DNA from: Tragulus kanchil
Taxonomy: Eukaryota > Chordata > Mammalia > Artiodactyla > Tragulidae
Assembly (NCBI GenBank): GCA_022376925.1
Contig: JAIOJX010000001.1
Span: 620,001 to 684,000 of the forward strand
Reading direction: 5' to 3'
Length of the DNA: 64,000 bases
Positions 45,800-57,976 of this stretch are shown here, one piece after another; position 1 is the stretch's first letter; the number at the start of each line of letters is the position of its first letter. The notes beneath the pieces are model-generated. The model had not been told where the DNA came from. It made no database searches and saw nothing but the letters and a program-made list of their open reading frames with translations. The translations under genes were made by a program, and so were the position numbers.

Positions 45800-47265
45800 G
45801 GCACATCTGGGGAGAGTAGTATTAAATAATTTTTCCAATATATCTATGGTCATTGATTTATTCAGATTTTCTACCTATTCTTCAGTCAGTATTCATTATA
45901 TACATTTTCCTAGAAAGCAATCTGTCATCCCTAGATTTTATAGTGTATTGGTATCAAGTTGCATAATAGTCACAAGATTTTGTTAAACTGTTTGTGTCTG
46001 TAGTTATATCTCCATTCTAAGCTTGTGTATATTCTCGTTACCTCTCTTATAAATAATATTTTCAGGAAGTTACTCGATTTTATTTTGTCGGGAACCATTT
46101 TTTGGCTCTGTTTTTTACTTTCAGAAATTCATTTCTTCTTCCTAATTTCCTTTGTTTCATTTTGTTGATCTAACTTTTTGCTTATTGAGTTGAATGCTGA
46201 AAGCATTTATTTAAAATTTTGTTGCGTTTTCTTTAAATATGTATTAAAAGTTTTAAACCCAGTACACATGCCATGGTAATGTCAGTATTAAATATGATCG
46301 TGTCATACAAGCATTGCAGTCTTTTTTGTTCTTTTTGTTTTGCTCCCCACCCTCCTACCTGAACCTGTTTCTTGATTATCCCTAATTAGGTAACCCTAGT
46401 ATCAGGTAGCCCTAGATTCATGTACACATATGTTTGCACATGTATGCAAATAACGGTTTTCTTGGTCATTGTTTGTTTTACAAAAATGGGATATTATACA
46501 CTTTTATCACTCATTAACACCTGATAAAATTCTGCACAAGGCAGTTTAATGGCTATGTAAAATTTAATAGCTATGTAACATTCCATATTATTCCAGTTTT
46601 TGGCCATTCTATCCTATATCATTACATACTGGTACTTTTATTTCTATAGGACAGATTTTCGAAAAGGATATTGCTGCAATGAAGGGAATATTTCCTTTTC
46701 AGTTTTAATTTCCAAAAAGGCCAAAACTCTTCAAACATTCCTACCATCAATACATAGGAGTGCCCTTCTCCTTGCAGTCACATCAACAACAAGTTTTATC
46801 ATTCATTTTATTTCTAATGAGTTTGAACATCTTTTCAAATGCTTGTTTACTACTACATTTATATTTTGAGATATTACTTCATATGTTTCGCCCATTTTTC
46901 TTTGAGCTGTTTCATTTTTTAAATTATGAGAAATATTTTATTCTTACAAATATTAACCCTTTGTCATACTACATTAATATACTAATGTATATTGAAATTT
47001 CACCCAAGATCTATTGTTTGTCTGTTGACTTTGTTTATAACTTTGGCCAAAAAAGTTTTTAGTTTTTATAGTCAAATATATCTATCTTTTCTTTCATGTC
47101 TTCAGAGTTGTCAGTGTTTGTTTAAAAATGTTTTCTGCACATGAAGTTTGTTCTTCTAGATTCACTTGCAAAATATTTACTGTTTTACTTTTTACATTTA
47201 TGTCTTCAATTCATCTGATAATTATTTTAATATAGTGTGAGAGTAGGATCTGTTTAGTTTGTTTT
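45800..47265 (-). mobile_element. Old L1 LINE fragments, antisense
   Basis: AT-rich sequence with L1 words such as 'atgtaacattccatattatt', 'gagtttgaacatcttttca' and 'cttttgcccattttt'-like text in the order expected for an antisense L1 ORF2/3' region. Diverged, with no usable frame. Confidence 0.6.
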
Positions 47266-47269
47266 TAAG

Positions 47270-47624
47270 AAATGCGTTTTATTTATTTATCTATATTTTT
47301 TTTGGCTATTCTGTGTTTTCACTGCTGCCGTAGGCTCTTCTCTAGTTGCAGGAAGTGGGGGCTACTCTCTAGTTAAGGTGAGCAGGCTTCTTGTGGTGAC
47401 TTCTCTGGTTGGGGAACTCAGGCTCTAGGGAACACGAGCTTCAGTAGTTGTGGCACCTGGGTTCAAATAGTTGCGGCTCCAAGGCTCTGGAACACAGGCT
47501 CCATAGTTGTGGCTCACGGGCTTAGTTGCTCCTCAGCATGTAGGATCCTCCCAGATCAGAGATTGAACCTGAGTCTCCTGCATTGACAGGCGAACTCTTC
47601 ACCACTGAGCCACCAGGGAAGCCC
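47270..47624 (-). repeat. CHR-2 SINE
   Basis: Minus-strand CHR-2 with 'ttttggctattctgtgtttt', 'gtgagcaggcttcttgtggt' and the terminal 'gccaccagggaagccc'. Confidence 0.88.
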
Positions 47625-47762
47625 TCTGTCTAGTTTTATTTCCATCCAGATCAATAGCCTATTGCAAATATAGGTGTAGGCTCTATGTCTGGTTTGCTAT
47701 GGTGTTCCGTGATATTAGTTCACATACCAGCATCTGAGGAACAAGAGGTGCATCCCCGCGCT

Positions 47763-47838
47763 GCGGCTTCTCCACCGCGGCTTCTCCGCTCCGGGTTCCA
47801 GCGGCTTCTCTGCTCCGGGTTCCAGCGGCTTCTCCCTC
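47763..47838. repeat. GC-rich minisatellite, 24-bp unit, about 3 copies
   Basis: Units starting CGGCTTCTC begin at 47763, 47778, 47802 and 47826. The two complete ones are 24 bases long, end in GGGTTCCAG and differ by one base. The array is CpG-rich inside an AT-rich intron. Confidence 0.8.
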
Positions 47839-48059
47839 CATGTCATCTTTTAAACCTTCTGCTCTGCCTTCCTCTTCCACTTTTAGGAAACTTCATGATT
47901 ATGTTGGACCCACTCAGACATTTCAAGGTAATCTCCCCATCTCAAGATCAGCTGATTAACAACCTTAAACACATCTGCCAAATTTCTTCTACCACGTAAC
48001 AGAACATATTTAGAGCATAACACCAAGGGGCAAAGGTCATTAGAGATGACATTTTGCCT

Positions 48060-49330
48060 ATCACAGATATAGTTTACATAAAATGAAACACACAGATTTT
48101 TAAATGCTCAGTTTGAGAAGTTTTGTGAAATCATACAAGTTACATAACCATCACCCCAATCAACCATCCTGCAACTTTTCAGTAAGTCCTCTACCTCGGC
48201 CTGGCACCAAGCAACAAGCTCCACTCTGAAATTTCAAATTTGCTTTTGACTTTACAAGAGTTTTATATCAGTAGATTCATACAGTATGCACTCTTCAGTG
48301 TCTGGCTTTTTATCTTAACCATCATGATTTGGAAATTTGCCCAGGTCGTCACATGAAATTGTTCTGTCCTCTTTATTGATGATTGCTGTTCGATATAAGG
48401 GAATGTATCACAATGTGCATATCTTTTCACTGCCACTTGAACCATTGGATTGTTTCCAGGGGTTAATATAAATAAACCTGCTATAAACATTCTTGTACAA
48501 GCATTTGTGTGGCCATCCGCTTTCATTTATCTTAACTGCATATTGATGAGTGAAATTGCTGGATCATGTGGAAATGCATGTTTAACTTTATAAGAAACTA
48601 GGAACAGATTTCTGGAATGGTTATACCATTTTGTACTCTTACCAACAATGCTTGAAAGTTGCAACACATACTAGGCAATATTTGATGTTGCTAGTATTTA
48701 ATTTTAGTCATTTTAATGACTATGTGCTAGTGTCTTACTGTATGTTTAATTTACATTTCACTAATAACTAAAGATGCAGAGTGTTTTTACATGTGTAATT
48801 TACCATTCCTGTATATTATTTAATAATATGATTATTCAAATCTTTGGCACATTTTGAATTAGGTTGTCTTGTTATTGTTGAGTTTTGAGAATTTTTTATA
48901 TATTCTGGATACAAGTACATTTTTAGATGTACCTGTTTTCAATATTCTCTTCCATCACAAAGGTTTTCATTTTGATGAACTCCAATTTATCTATTTTTTT
49001 CCTGCTAGTTGCCCATGTTTTAGGTATCATATCTAAAAAGCTACTGTCGAATCCAAAATCACAAAGACTTATACATGTACTTTCTTCTAAGAGTTTTATA
49101 GCTTTAGCTCTTATATTGATTTCTTTGATACACTGAGTTAATTTTTATGTATGGTGTAAGGAAAGGATCCAAGCCTGTGGTTGTACAGTGCTCACGATCC
49201 TGAAGTATAGGCCCAGATGGTCAGTACTCTGGTATCTAAATGAACCATTGGCCATTTATCTGTTAATTTTGAACTTTTTGAAAATTAGTGTTGAGATAAT
49301 TATATTTAATACAATTGTGCCTATATTATA
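48060..49330 (-). mobile_element. Old L1 LINE, antisense
   Basis: 'tggattgtttccaggggtta', 'aatataaataaacctgctat', 'gaaattgctggatcatgtgg' and 'ctagtgtcttactgtatgtt' are the ordered landmarks of an old antisense L1 3' region. No open frame of significance. Confidence 0.7.
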
Positions 49331-49489
49331 GCTTTCATCTAGCATGCAAGTTGAGGTATAGTGAATAACAATCTGTGTGTAAAATTGAATTGAATGGAGA
49401 AAATTATTTATTTAGTATATAGCTTTCTGTAGTTTTATAGGCAGTCACATGTATTTACCAGGAAAAAGTTGATAGAATCTTTATTTTGA

Positions 49490-51688
49490 TGATGCCATTT
49501 TATAGTCTAGATTATTCTGATACTGATTAACAGGAAAAGCTGACTCTGGACATATCCTGACAACCTTTGCCAAAATTTGAAATAAACATCTGGGAAATTC
49601 AGTTTTATATTATCTATTCCTGCAGCTGCTCAACTTCTTCCCAAGCAAGGGTCAGAGGATATAATAGGTTTTCCGACTGGCTTGGGATAAAATGGGAAAG
49701 AAGAGTTCAAGTCAAGGACTTTGTCACCAAATATATTTGGCAAGATTTATATATCAAACCCCAAGGGAAACACACAAACAAAAACTCACGTAAGTTAGGG
49801 AGGAGTAAAACTTGTGAACATGGGAACATTTTGTCACTTACTCTGCAGATTACCCTGAATCTGAGACATAAATCACGTCCCATTTGACAAGGGAATAGGC
49901 CTTCTGTTTCTCTATTGCACAACCTTGTTCTTTTATCTAGCTTTTGACTTTTTATGTTTCCTTCAGAGAGAGAAAAACATTGTTTCTGTATACTGGTGAT
50001 TCTGTTCCTTCTCTGCTCTTTCAAGTTCTTAATCTAGCAAATATTTTTTATTCTTATATTTTCATTTTAGTCAGAAATATTAAAATATTAAAGCAAAAAC
50101 ATTGCTAGTGTGTGTCAAAATACCTATCTTTGGACATGGATCTGAGTCTTGTTAGAAAACAATGGAAACTTTGGAGAAACTGAGTAATGCAGACTCAGCA
50201 GAGCCAAGGAGATGGGATAGGCAGAGGGGAAGGGAACAAATTGGAACAAGTTGATAACTGTTCCTCAAGGTGACCAGGAGATGGGACAGATGAACTCAAT
50301 GTTAAATGACTAAAAGCCATGTAGATCTATGCCAAAGCTGGTGTCATGGAAATTTCCACAGATGGATGAAATTAGAGCATATTTAAATATGAATTTATAT
50401 CATGGATTGGAGAAGGAAATAGCAATCCACTCCAATATATATAGGGCTTCCTTGATGGCTCATTGGTGAGGAATTTGCCTGCACTGCAGGAGACCTGGGT
50501 TCCATCCCTGTGTTGGGGAGATCCCCTGGAGGAGGGCATGACAACCCACTCCAGTATTCTTTCCTGGAGAATCCCATGGAGGAGATTTTGGTGATGCCAT
50601 TTTATAGTCTAGATTATTCTGATACTGATTAACAGGAAAAGCTGACTCTGGACATATCCTGACAACCTTTGCCAAAATTTGAAATAAACATCTGGGAAAT
50701 TCAGTTTTATATTATCTATTCCTGCAGCTGCTCAACTTCTTCCCAAGCAAGGGTCAGAGGATATAATAGGTTTTCCGACTGGCTTGGGATAAAATGGGAA
50801 AGAAGAGTTCAAGTCAAGGACTTTGTCACCAAATATATTTGGCAAGATTTATATATCAAACCCCAAGGGAAACACACAAACAAAAACTCACGTAAGTTAG
50901 GGAGGAGTAAAACTTGTGAACATGGGAACATTTTGTCACTTACTCTGCAGATTACCCTGAATCTGAGACATAAATCACGTCCCATTTGAAAAGGGGAATA
51001 GGCCTTCTGTTTCTCTATTGCACAACCTTGTTCTTTTATCTAGCTTTTGACTTTTTATGTTTCCTTCAGAGAGAGAAAAACATTGTTTCTGTATACTGGT
51101 GATTCTGTTCCTTCTCTGCTCTTTCAAGTTCTTAATCTAGCAAATATTTTTTATTCTTATATTTTCATTTTAGTCAGAAATATTAAAATATTAAAGCAAA
51201 AACATTGCTAGTGTGTGTCAAAATACCTATCTTTGGACATGGATCTGAGTCTTGTTAGAAAACAATGGAAACTTTGGAGAAACTGAGTAATGCAGACTCA
51301 GCAGAGCCAAGGAGATGGGATAGGCAGAGGGGAAGGGAACAAATTGGAACAAGTTGATAACTGTTCCTCAAGGTGACCAGGAGATGGGACAGATGAACTC
51401 AATGTTAAATGACTAAAAGCCATGTAGATCTATGCCAAAGCTGGTGTCATGGAAATTTCCACAGATGGATGAAATTAGAGCATATTTAAATATGAATTTA
51501 TATCATGGATTGGAGAAGGAAATAGCAATCCACTCCAATATATATAGGGCTTCCTTGATGGCTCATTGGTGAGGAATTTGCCTGCACTGCAGGAGACCTG
51601 GGTTCCATCCCTGTGTTGGGGAGATCCCCTGGAGGAGGGCATGACAACCCACTCCAGTATTCTTTCCTGGAGAATCCCATGGGAGGAG
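49490..51688. repeat. Tandem duplication D7, about 1.1 kb unit
   Basis: 49490-50584 recurs as 50592-51688. The 106-residue open frame at 49567-49887 and 50669-50989 appears twice only because of this and shows no known similarity. The first copy stops inside a Bov-tA SINE that is complete in the second copy (51546-51758). The junction filler is about 7-11 bases. Confidence 0.92.
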
Positions 51689-51758
51689 CCTGGCAGGCTG
51701 CAGTCCATGGCATCACACAGAGTCGGACACGTGCGAAGGGACTACGCAGCAGCAACAA
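51546..51758 (+). repeat. Bov-tA SINE
   Basis: Complete plus-strand Bov-tA ('gggcttccttgatggctcat', 'agtattctttcctggagaat', 'cacacagagtcggacacgtg'). Partial copies at 50444-50584 (D7) and 52687-52815 (D8) derive from it. Confidence 0.9.
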
Positions 51759-51764
51759 TATCAC

Positions 51765-52005
51765 AGATTGGGTTCCCTAGAAACAGACTTTGAGACAAAG
51801 ATTGTCGTGCAGGAATGTTATTTAGTGTGTTCTTGGGATCAATACCTGAGGAATCAGGGGTGGGCAGAGAGAGAAGCTGGGCCACCATGCAGGTCAGCCC
51901 TCCAAGAATGGGAATTGGGATGACTCTTGAGTTGTCTCAGTTGGGCCAAGGTGGCCAAGCCTCTGTGTTTCCACACTGATCAGCCATTATACACTGACTA
52001 TCCTG
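51765..52005. repeat. Probable ERV LTR remnant
   Basis: 'gggttccctagaaacagact', 'ttgagacaaagattgtcg' and a following purine-rich stretch resemble the edge of a mammalian ERV LTR. Family uncertain. Repeated near 52824-53062 by D8. Confidence 0.4.
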
Positions 52006-52009
52006 AGAA

Positions 52010-52092
52010 GATAGTGAAGGACAGGGAAGCCTGGCATTCTGCAGTCCATGGGGTCACAAAGAGTTAGACATGACTCAGCGACTGAACAATAA
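52010..52092 (+). mobile_element. BovB / Bov-A 3' terminal fragment
   Basis: 'gaaggacagggaagcctggc' and 'cagtccatggggtcacaaag' define the shared 3' terminus, plus strand. Repeated at 53067-53149. Confidence 0.75.
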
Positions 52093-52628
52093 TCCTGGGG
52101 AGGAGTGTGTTCTGCTCTGGGGTGGGCGTGGCCTCCCTGGGAAGGGCCAGTGTGGGGAGCATGAGCCCCTTGAAGAGACCTGAGCTGCAGGCTGGCCTCC
52201 AGCAGCTCCCACCCCGCAGGGGGCCGGGTTCCAGCACTCTCCTGGCCCTCCCCAGCCTTTCTCTGTCTCAGCTCCCACTTACCTGCCATGGCCTCACGTG
52301 CGTCAGGGCAGTTTTCCCCAGGTCCCAGAAGCCACTGCACGGTGCCCCTCAGCTGGCGTTGCTGCCCTGGGGCATGACCCACTCCTGCCCATCTCACGAG
52401 GGGCAGCCCCACCCCTCTTCTCCGTGGCACGTTCTGGGGGCTCCTCCTCTGGTGTGCCGCTCCTTGGGTAAGGTAGCCCCAGGTGGCCAGGTGGTGCCCC
52501 TGGCTTCTCATTCAGTGAGACGCTTGCGTTTTTGCTGCAAGGACCTTCTGAATCATTGAGCGCTGAGTTCCAGGTGGGAACCAAAGGCACAGACTCCCCA
52601 GGCAGGTCACGGGGAGAAGAGGTTCATA
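52093..52628. other. GC-rich unique block in F8 intron 1
   Basis: About 500 bases of GC-rich, CpG-moderate sequence of unknown origin. It is open in several frames (150 residues plus, 174 residues minus), as GC-rich DNA often is. No similarity to a known protein was recognised. Repeated at 53150-53686 by D8. Confidence 0.4.
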
Positions 52629-53754
52629 TGCTGCCATTCTTTGGTTCCTAAACCCATGTGTTCTAACTGGGGCCACAGAACCATCTCTGGAGGAGGGCAT
52701 GACAACCCACTCCAGTATTCTTTCCTGGAGAATCCCATGGAGGAGCCTGGCAGGCTGCAGTCCATGGCATCACACAGAGTCGGACACGTGCGAAGGGACT
52801 ACGCAGCAGCAACAATATCACAGATTGGGTTCCCTAGAAACAGACTTTGAGACAAAGATTGTCGTGCAGGAATGTTATTTAGTGTGTTCTTGGGATCAAT
52901 ACCTGAGGAATCAGGGGTGGGCAGAGAGAGAAGCTGGGCCACCATGCAGGTCAGCCCTCCAAGAATGGGAATTGGGATGACTCTTGAGTTGTCTCAGTTG
53001 GGCCAAGGTGGCCAAGCCTCTGTGTTTCCACACTGATCAGCCATTATACACTGACTATCCTGAGAAGATAGTGAAGGACAGGGAAGCCTGGCATTCTGCA
53101 GTCCATGGGGTCACAAAGAGTTAGACATGACTCAGCGACTGAACAATAATCCTGGGGAGGAGTGTGTTCTGCTCTGGGGTGGGCGTGGCCTCCCTGGGAA
53201 GGGCCAGTGTGGGGAGCATGAGCCCCTTGAAGAGACCTGAGCTGCAGGCTGGCCTCCAGCAGCTCCCACCCCGCAGGGGGCCGGGTTCCAGCACTCTCCT
53301 GGCCCTCCCCAGCCTTTCTCTGTCTCAGCTCCCACTTACCTGCCATGGCCTCACGTGCGTCAGGGCAGTTTTCCCCAGGTCCCAGAAGCCACTGCACGGT
53401 GCCCCTCAGCTGGCGTTGCTGCCCTGGGGCATGACCCACTCCTGCCCATCTCACGAGGGGCAGCCCCACCCCTCTTCTCCGTGGCACGTTCTGGGGGCTC
53501 CTCCTCTGGTGTGCCGCTCCTTGGGTAAGGTAGCCCCAGGTGGCCAGGTGGTGCCCCTGGCTTCTCATTCAGTGAGACGCTTGCGTTTTTGCTGCAAGGA
53601 CCTTCTGAATCATTGAGCGCTGAGTTCCAGGTGGGAACCAAAGGCACAGACTCCCCAGGCAGGTCACGGGGGAGAAGAGGTTCATATGCTGCCATTCTTT
53701 GGTTCCTAAACCCATGTGTTCTAACTGGGGCCACAGAACCATCTCTGAATCAAT

Positions 53755-54993
53755 GCACATTTAGCACCTTGGAGGTTGACCCTCTATCCTCTGAGCTTTA
53801 GGTGTAGAGGTCATTCCATTGCTTTCTGTCTGGCAGCTTCTGGATGGGATGGCATATGATAAAGCCAATGAATGCCATGGTTGTGGGCTCACTCCATCAC
53901 CTCCTTTGCTGTGCAGTGGTCCCAGTCTGATATGATGCCATAAAAGATCCTGCATCAGTAGATCAAACCTTCTTTGAGTCCTCAGACAGTGATACTGGCT
54001 AAGGCCCTGCAGGTAGGAAAGATAACATATCCCTGGAACAGATGTCTCTTCCTATCAGAATGAAGCTCCAGCCCTTCTAGGATGGAAGGGATTTCATGCA
54101 GTCAATTTGCCACCAAATAGCTGGCTAGTCTCCATGATGGACCGACTAGGAACTCAGCATTGGTTTCTGTTGCTGGCAGGTTGGATTTTCGAAGGCAATA
54201 CCAGTTAAATGAGCCTTAATCAGTGGGAAACCTTGCTTTTGGGTCAATGCATTAATTCTCTCCAAACTACCATAATCACTTAGCTCACATCATGCCAGTA
54301 CAGAGATGGTACACGTAGAGGCTGGCTGATGGTAACAGTCAGTAATGTTGTCTAGGTTATTGTTTTGTGCTTCTTCCACAATAGATACTGTCCAAAGCAT
54401 TAACATATGACATGAAGGTGTTCTTATTTTGTACTCACCAGCTAATATGCCTTGGCCTCAGACATCGTTGTCCGTGACCTTCTACTCCTTTTTCTTTTAG
54501 GCCCCTGAACAGACAGTCAGTCTATCTGGTGCTGTTCATTAGTCTGTACATATTTGAACATTGAACCATTTTTCTTTCTACTCAAAGTGAACAACCAACA
54601 ACTTTAGCCAAAATTTAGTTCACTGGGTTCAGTCCATTCTTTTTTTTTTCACCACTGTCTATTCTTTTTTTTTTTTTGGCCTCTTTCATTGGCTCTTTTA
54701 CTCTTTGGCTTGTGTGGGCCTCCCATTGCAGTGGCCTCCCCCGCTGCAGAGCACTAGCTCTGGGCGCATGTGCTCCAGAGCACTGGCTCACAATTGGACA
54801 CACGGGTCCAGCCGCTCCCGCAGTACGTGGGATCTTCCCAGGCCAGGGATCGAACCAGTGCTCCCTGCACTGCATGGCAGACTCTTTACCCACTGGACCA
54901 CCAGGGAAGCCCCACCACTGTCTATTAAACCCAACTCTGAGTGGGCCCATAATACAGCATCAGTCAATTTTTGGCTTGCACCTGCATATCAAG

Positions 54994-55000
<7 letters not shown>
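53755..55000 (-). mobile_element. ERV-L class endogenous retrovirus fossil, pol region, antisense
   Basis: Read on the minus strand, the sequence resembles the pol/integrase part of mammalian ERV-L elements. On the plus strand the landmarks are 'tctggcagcttctggatggg', 'gttgtgggctcactccatca', 'aatttgccaccaaatagctg' and 'ttggtttctgttgctggcag'. It is heavily decayed with no usable frame and is interrupted by a SINE at 54664-54912. Extent to the right is uncertain, and parts of 55245-56170 may also belong to it. Confidence 0.55.
54664..54912 (-). repeat. CHR-related SINE, copy 8
   Basis: Minus-strand copy, somewhat truncated, inserted in the ERV-L fossil with the exact duplication caccactgtctatt (54650-54663 and 54913-54926). 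Confidence 0.9.

Positions 55001-55026
<26 letters not shown>
54995..55026. repeat. (TG)n microsatellite
   Basis: Sixteen uninterrupted TG units, immediately before a Bov-tA element. Confidence 0.95.
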
Positions 55027-55027
<1 letters not shown>

Positions 55028-55034
55028 CAGAGAG

Positions 55035-55240
55035 AGACCAGTTGCTTCAGTCGTGTCTGACTCTTTGTGACCCTGTGGACTGTAGCTCATCAGGCTCCTC
55101 TGTCCATGGGGTTTTCCTGGCAAGAATACTGAAGTGGGTTTTCATTTCCTCCTCCAGGGGATCTTCCCCACCCAGGAATCAAACCCAGGATCTCCTGCAT
55201 TGCAGGCCGGTTCTTTACCACGGAGCCACATGGGAAGTCA
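55035..55240 (-). repeat. Bov-tA SINE
   Basis: Minus-strand Bov-tA ('gtcgtgtctgactctttgtg', 'gggttttcctggcaagaata', 'ttctttaccacggagccaca'). Confidence 0.9.
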
Positions 55241-55244
55241 CAAA

Positions 55245-55734
55245 TCATGCTGACCCATCTGTAAATAAAGCTCAGATTTTTTCCTCCCCTTAGCAACTGG
55301 TCGCCAGGGATCCCCAACATGACTGTGAGTGTAACTTGAGGTAAAGGTGACCACATAGGAAGACTAAATGAGATGGGCTGTTTAGAATCAGTTCATTCGG
55401 CCTGGTTGGGCACTCTGATCCATGCAGGTCCCCACTCCTTCCTCTGTGAATCCCCTCCTTTTACTGGAAGGTCTTCCTTATCAGTACACTGGCTTCCTGT
55501 TCTCAGCCAGCACACAGAGTCATTTGTCCTGGCCTTGGGCTGGCCAGCTGCTCCCCAAGCACGTGCTTTCTCAGGCATCTGGAAAGCCTGGGATGGACTG
55601 AGATGCAAGGCTCTCTGGGAAGGGAGGGAGGCTGCCTCTCCTTTTTGCTTCTGCCTCAGACTCCTCTTTGCCTCCTTGATCAGCCTCCTTTAGAGAGCTC
55701 CGCACAAACCAGCACACACTTTCAAGGAGTGTTT
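55245..55734. other. F8 intron 1 sequence, possibly ERV-L derived
   Basis: No exon. The first ~90 bases ('ctgacccatctgtaaataaa') may continue the ERV-L fossil. The remainder is unrecognised. Confidence 0.3.
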
Positions 55735-56074
55735 GTTTTTTTTTTTTTTTAAAGATTTATTTATTTATTTTTATTTTGGGCGGGGGTCGAGTTGGGGAGG
55801 GAGGGGAGCAGGCAGGCCACTTCTATTGGTCTTTCAGTTTCTCTGTGTTCATCTGTCTTTGTTCTTTGGCTCCCATGGGCCTCCCATCGCGGTGGCGTCT
55901 GTTGTTGCAGAGCACCGGCTCTGGGCGAATGCGCGCCAGAGCTCTGGCTCGGTGATTGGACACATCAGTCTAGCCGCTCCGCAGCACGTGGGATCTTCCC
56001 AGACCAGGGCTCGAACCGGCGCCCCTTGCACGGCAAGGCGGTGTCCTTACCCACTGGACCACCAGGGGAAGCCC
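55735..56074 (-). repeat. CHR-related T+ SINE, copy 9
   Basis: Minus-strand, full length, tail AATAAATCTTTAAAA into the A tract. Exact target-site duplication tcaaggagtgttt (55722-55734 and 56075-56087). A partial second copy at 56915-57151 comes from D9. Confidence 0.93.
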
Positions 56075-57976
56075 TCAAGGAGTGTTTTGAGTTGATCTGC
56101 TGCTTGACCACTCCAAGGGTGTGGAGGTCTTCCTCTGTGACTGTAGGTTGGCCAGTTTCTCTAGTGCTTCCAATGATCTTCCTCACGTGAAGGAAAGGAT
56201 GCTAAACTATTAGGTGCACAGTCACCATTTTCAGGCTCAGCCAAACCCTTCTGTTTTCTGAGGAGGCATCTCCCTCACTTCCTTGGATGATCCTTCCTCC
56301 TTGATCTCGACACTGTCTCGGGCTCACAGAGCCTCCTTCTGTGAATGGCTGTCTGGTGTGTCTGTCTGAGTGCACCCCTCTTCTTTCCACCGTTCCCTGC
56401 CACTCCATCTGTGTTGTCATGTGACTCGTCAATTCTAGTTCTGGATATGTACTTAAAATAACTGAAAGCAGAATCTTGAGATATCTGTACACCAGTGTTT
56501 ATAGTAGCATTATTCTCAATAATTAAAACATGGAAGCAACCCAAGTACCCATTGATGGGTGAATAAATAAACATAGCATGGTATATACCTAAAATAGAAT
56601 ATTATTTAGGCCTTACAAAGAAGAGAATTCTTACATTTGTTACAAAATGATTGAACATTGAAGAGTTTATGCTCAGTGAAAGAAGCTAGTCACAAAAAGT
56701 CAAATGCTGTATGAGTCTACTTATATGAAGTGCTTACAGTAGTAAAATTTATAGAGATAGAAAATAGAATAGTTGTTTCAGGACCCAGAGGAAGCCCCAC
56801 TTCCTGAAGAGTTAGAGTTTCAGTTTTCCAAGGTACAAAGAGTTATGAAGAAGGATGCTGAGGATGGTTATCATTACATTAATGGTATTAATGTTCTTAA
56901 AATAAAAAAAAATTTTTCTCTGTGTTCATCTGTCTTTGTTCTTTGGCTCCCATGGGCCTCCCATCGCGGTGGCGTCTGTTGTTGCAGAGCACCGGCTCTG
57001 GGCGAATGCGCGCCAGAGCTCTGGCTCGGTGATTGGACACATCAGTCTAGCCGCTCCGCAGCACGTGGGATCTTCCCAGACCAGGGCTCGAACCGGCGCC
57101 CCTTGCACGGCAAGGCGGTGTCCTTACCCACTGGACCACCAGGGGAAGCCCTCAAGGAGTGTTTTGAGTTGATCTGCTGCTTGACCACTCCAAGGGTGTG
57201 GAGGTCTTCCTCTGTGACTGTAGGTTGGCCAGTTTCTCTAGTGCTTCCAATGATCTTCCTCACGTGAAGGAAAGGATGCTAAACTATTAGGTGCACAGTC
57301 ACCATTTTCAGGCTCAGCCAAACCCTTCTGTTTTCTGAGGAGGCATCTCCCTCACTTCCTTGGATGATCCTTCCTCCTTGATCTCGACACTGTCTCGGGC
57401 TCACAGAGCCTCCTTCTGTGAATGGCTGTCTGGTGTGTCTGTCTGAGTGCACCCCTCTTCTTTCCACCGTTCCCTGCCACTCCATCTGTGTTGTCATGTG
57501 ACTCGTCAATTCTAGTTCTGGATATGTACTTAAAATAACTGAAAGCAGAATCTTGAGATATCTGTACACCAGTGTTTATAGTAGCATTATTCTCAATAAT
57601 TAAAACATGGAAGCAACCCAAGTACCCATTGATGGGTGAATAAATAAACATAGCATGGTATATACCTAAAATAGAATATTATTTAGGCCTTACAAAGAAG
57701 AGAATTCTTACATTTGTTACAAAATGATTGAACATTGAAGAGTTTATGCTCAGTGAAAGAAGCTAGTCACAAAAAGTCAAATGCTGTATGAGTCTACTTA
57801 TATGAAGTGCTTACAGTAGTAAAATTTATAGAGATAGAAAATAGAATAGTTGTTTCAGGACCCAGAGGAAGCCCCACTTCCTGAAGAGTTAGAGTTTCAG
57901 TTTTCCAAGGTACAAAGAGTTATGAAGAAGGATGCTGAGGATGGTTATCATTACATTAATGGTATTAATGTTCTTA
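55838..57976. repeat. Tandem duplication D9, about 1.07 kb unit
   Basis: 55838-56899 recurs as 56915-57976, essentially identical, joined by the filler aaataaaaaaaaatt. The unit begins inside SINE copy 9 and ends in old L1 sequence (56430-56880, dup 57507-57957), respecting neither boundary. Confidence 0.94.
56430..56880 (+). mobile_element. Old L1 3' region
   Basis: 'tggaagcaacccaagtaccc', 'attgatgggtgaataaataa' and 'gaagctagtcacaaaaagtc' are classical old L1 landmarks on the plus strand. Repeated by D9; the 3' end continues to about 58070. Confidence 0.75.

Larger units (their letters stand above)
51629..53747. repeat. Tandem duplication D8, about 1.06 kb unit
   Basis: 51629-52688 recurs as 52687-53747 with a few single-base length differences. 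Its first copy starts inside the end of D7 (to 51688), so D7 and D8 overlap head-to-tail through the same Bov-tA. The unit contains an LTR-like remnant, a BovB 3' end and a GC-rich block. Confidence 0.93.

Noticed and set aside
52107..52559. Open frames of 150 (plus) and 174 (minus) codons, each present twice
   Set aside because: GC-rich intronic block inside duplication D8, no recognised similarity or codon evidence. The repetition is due to the duplication.
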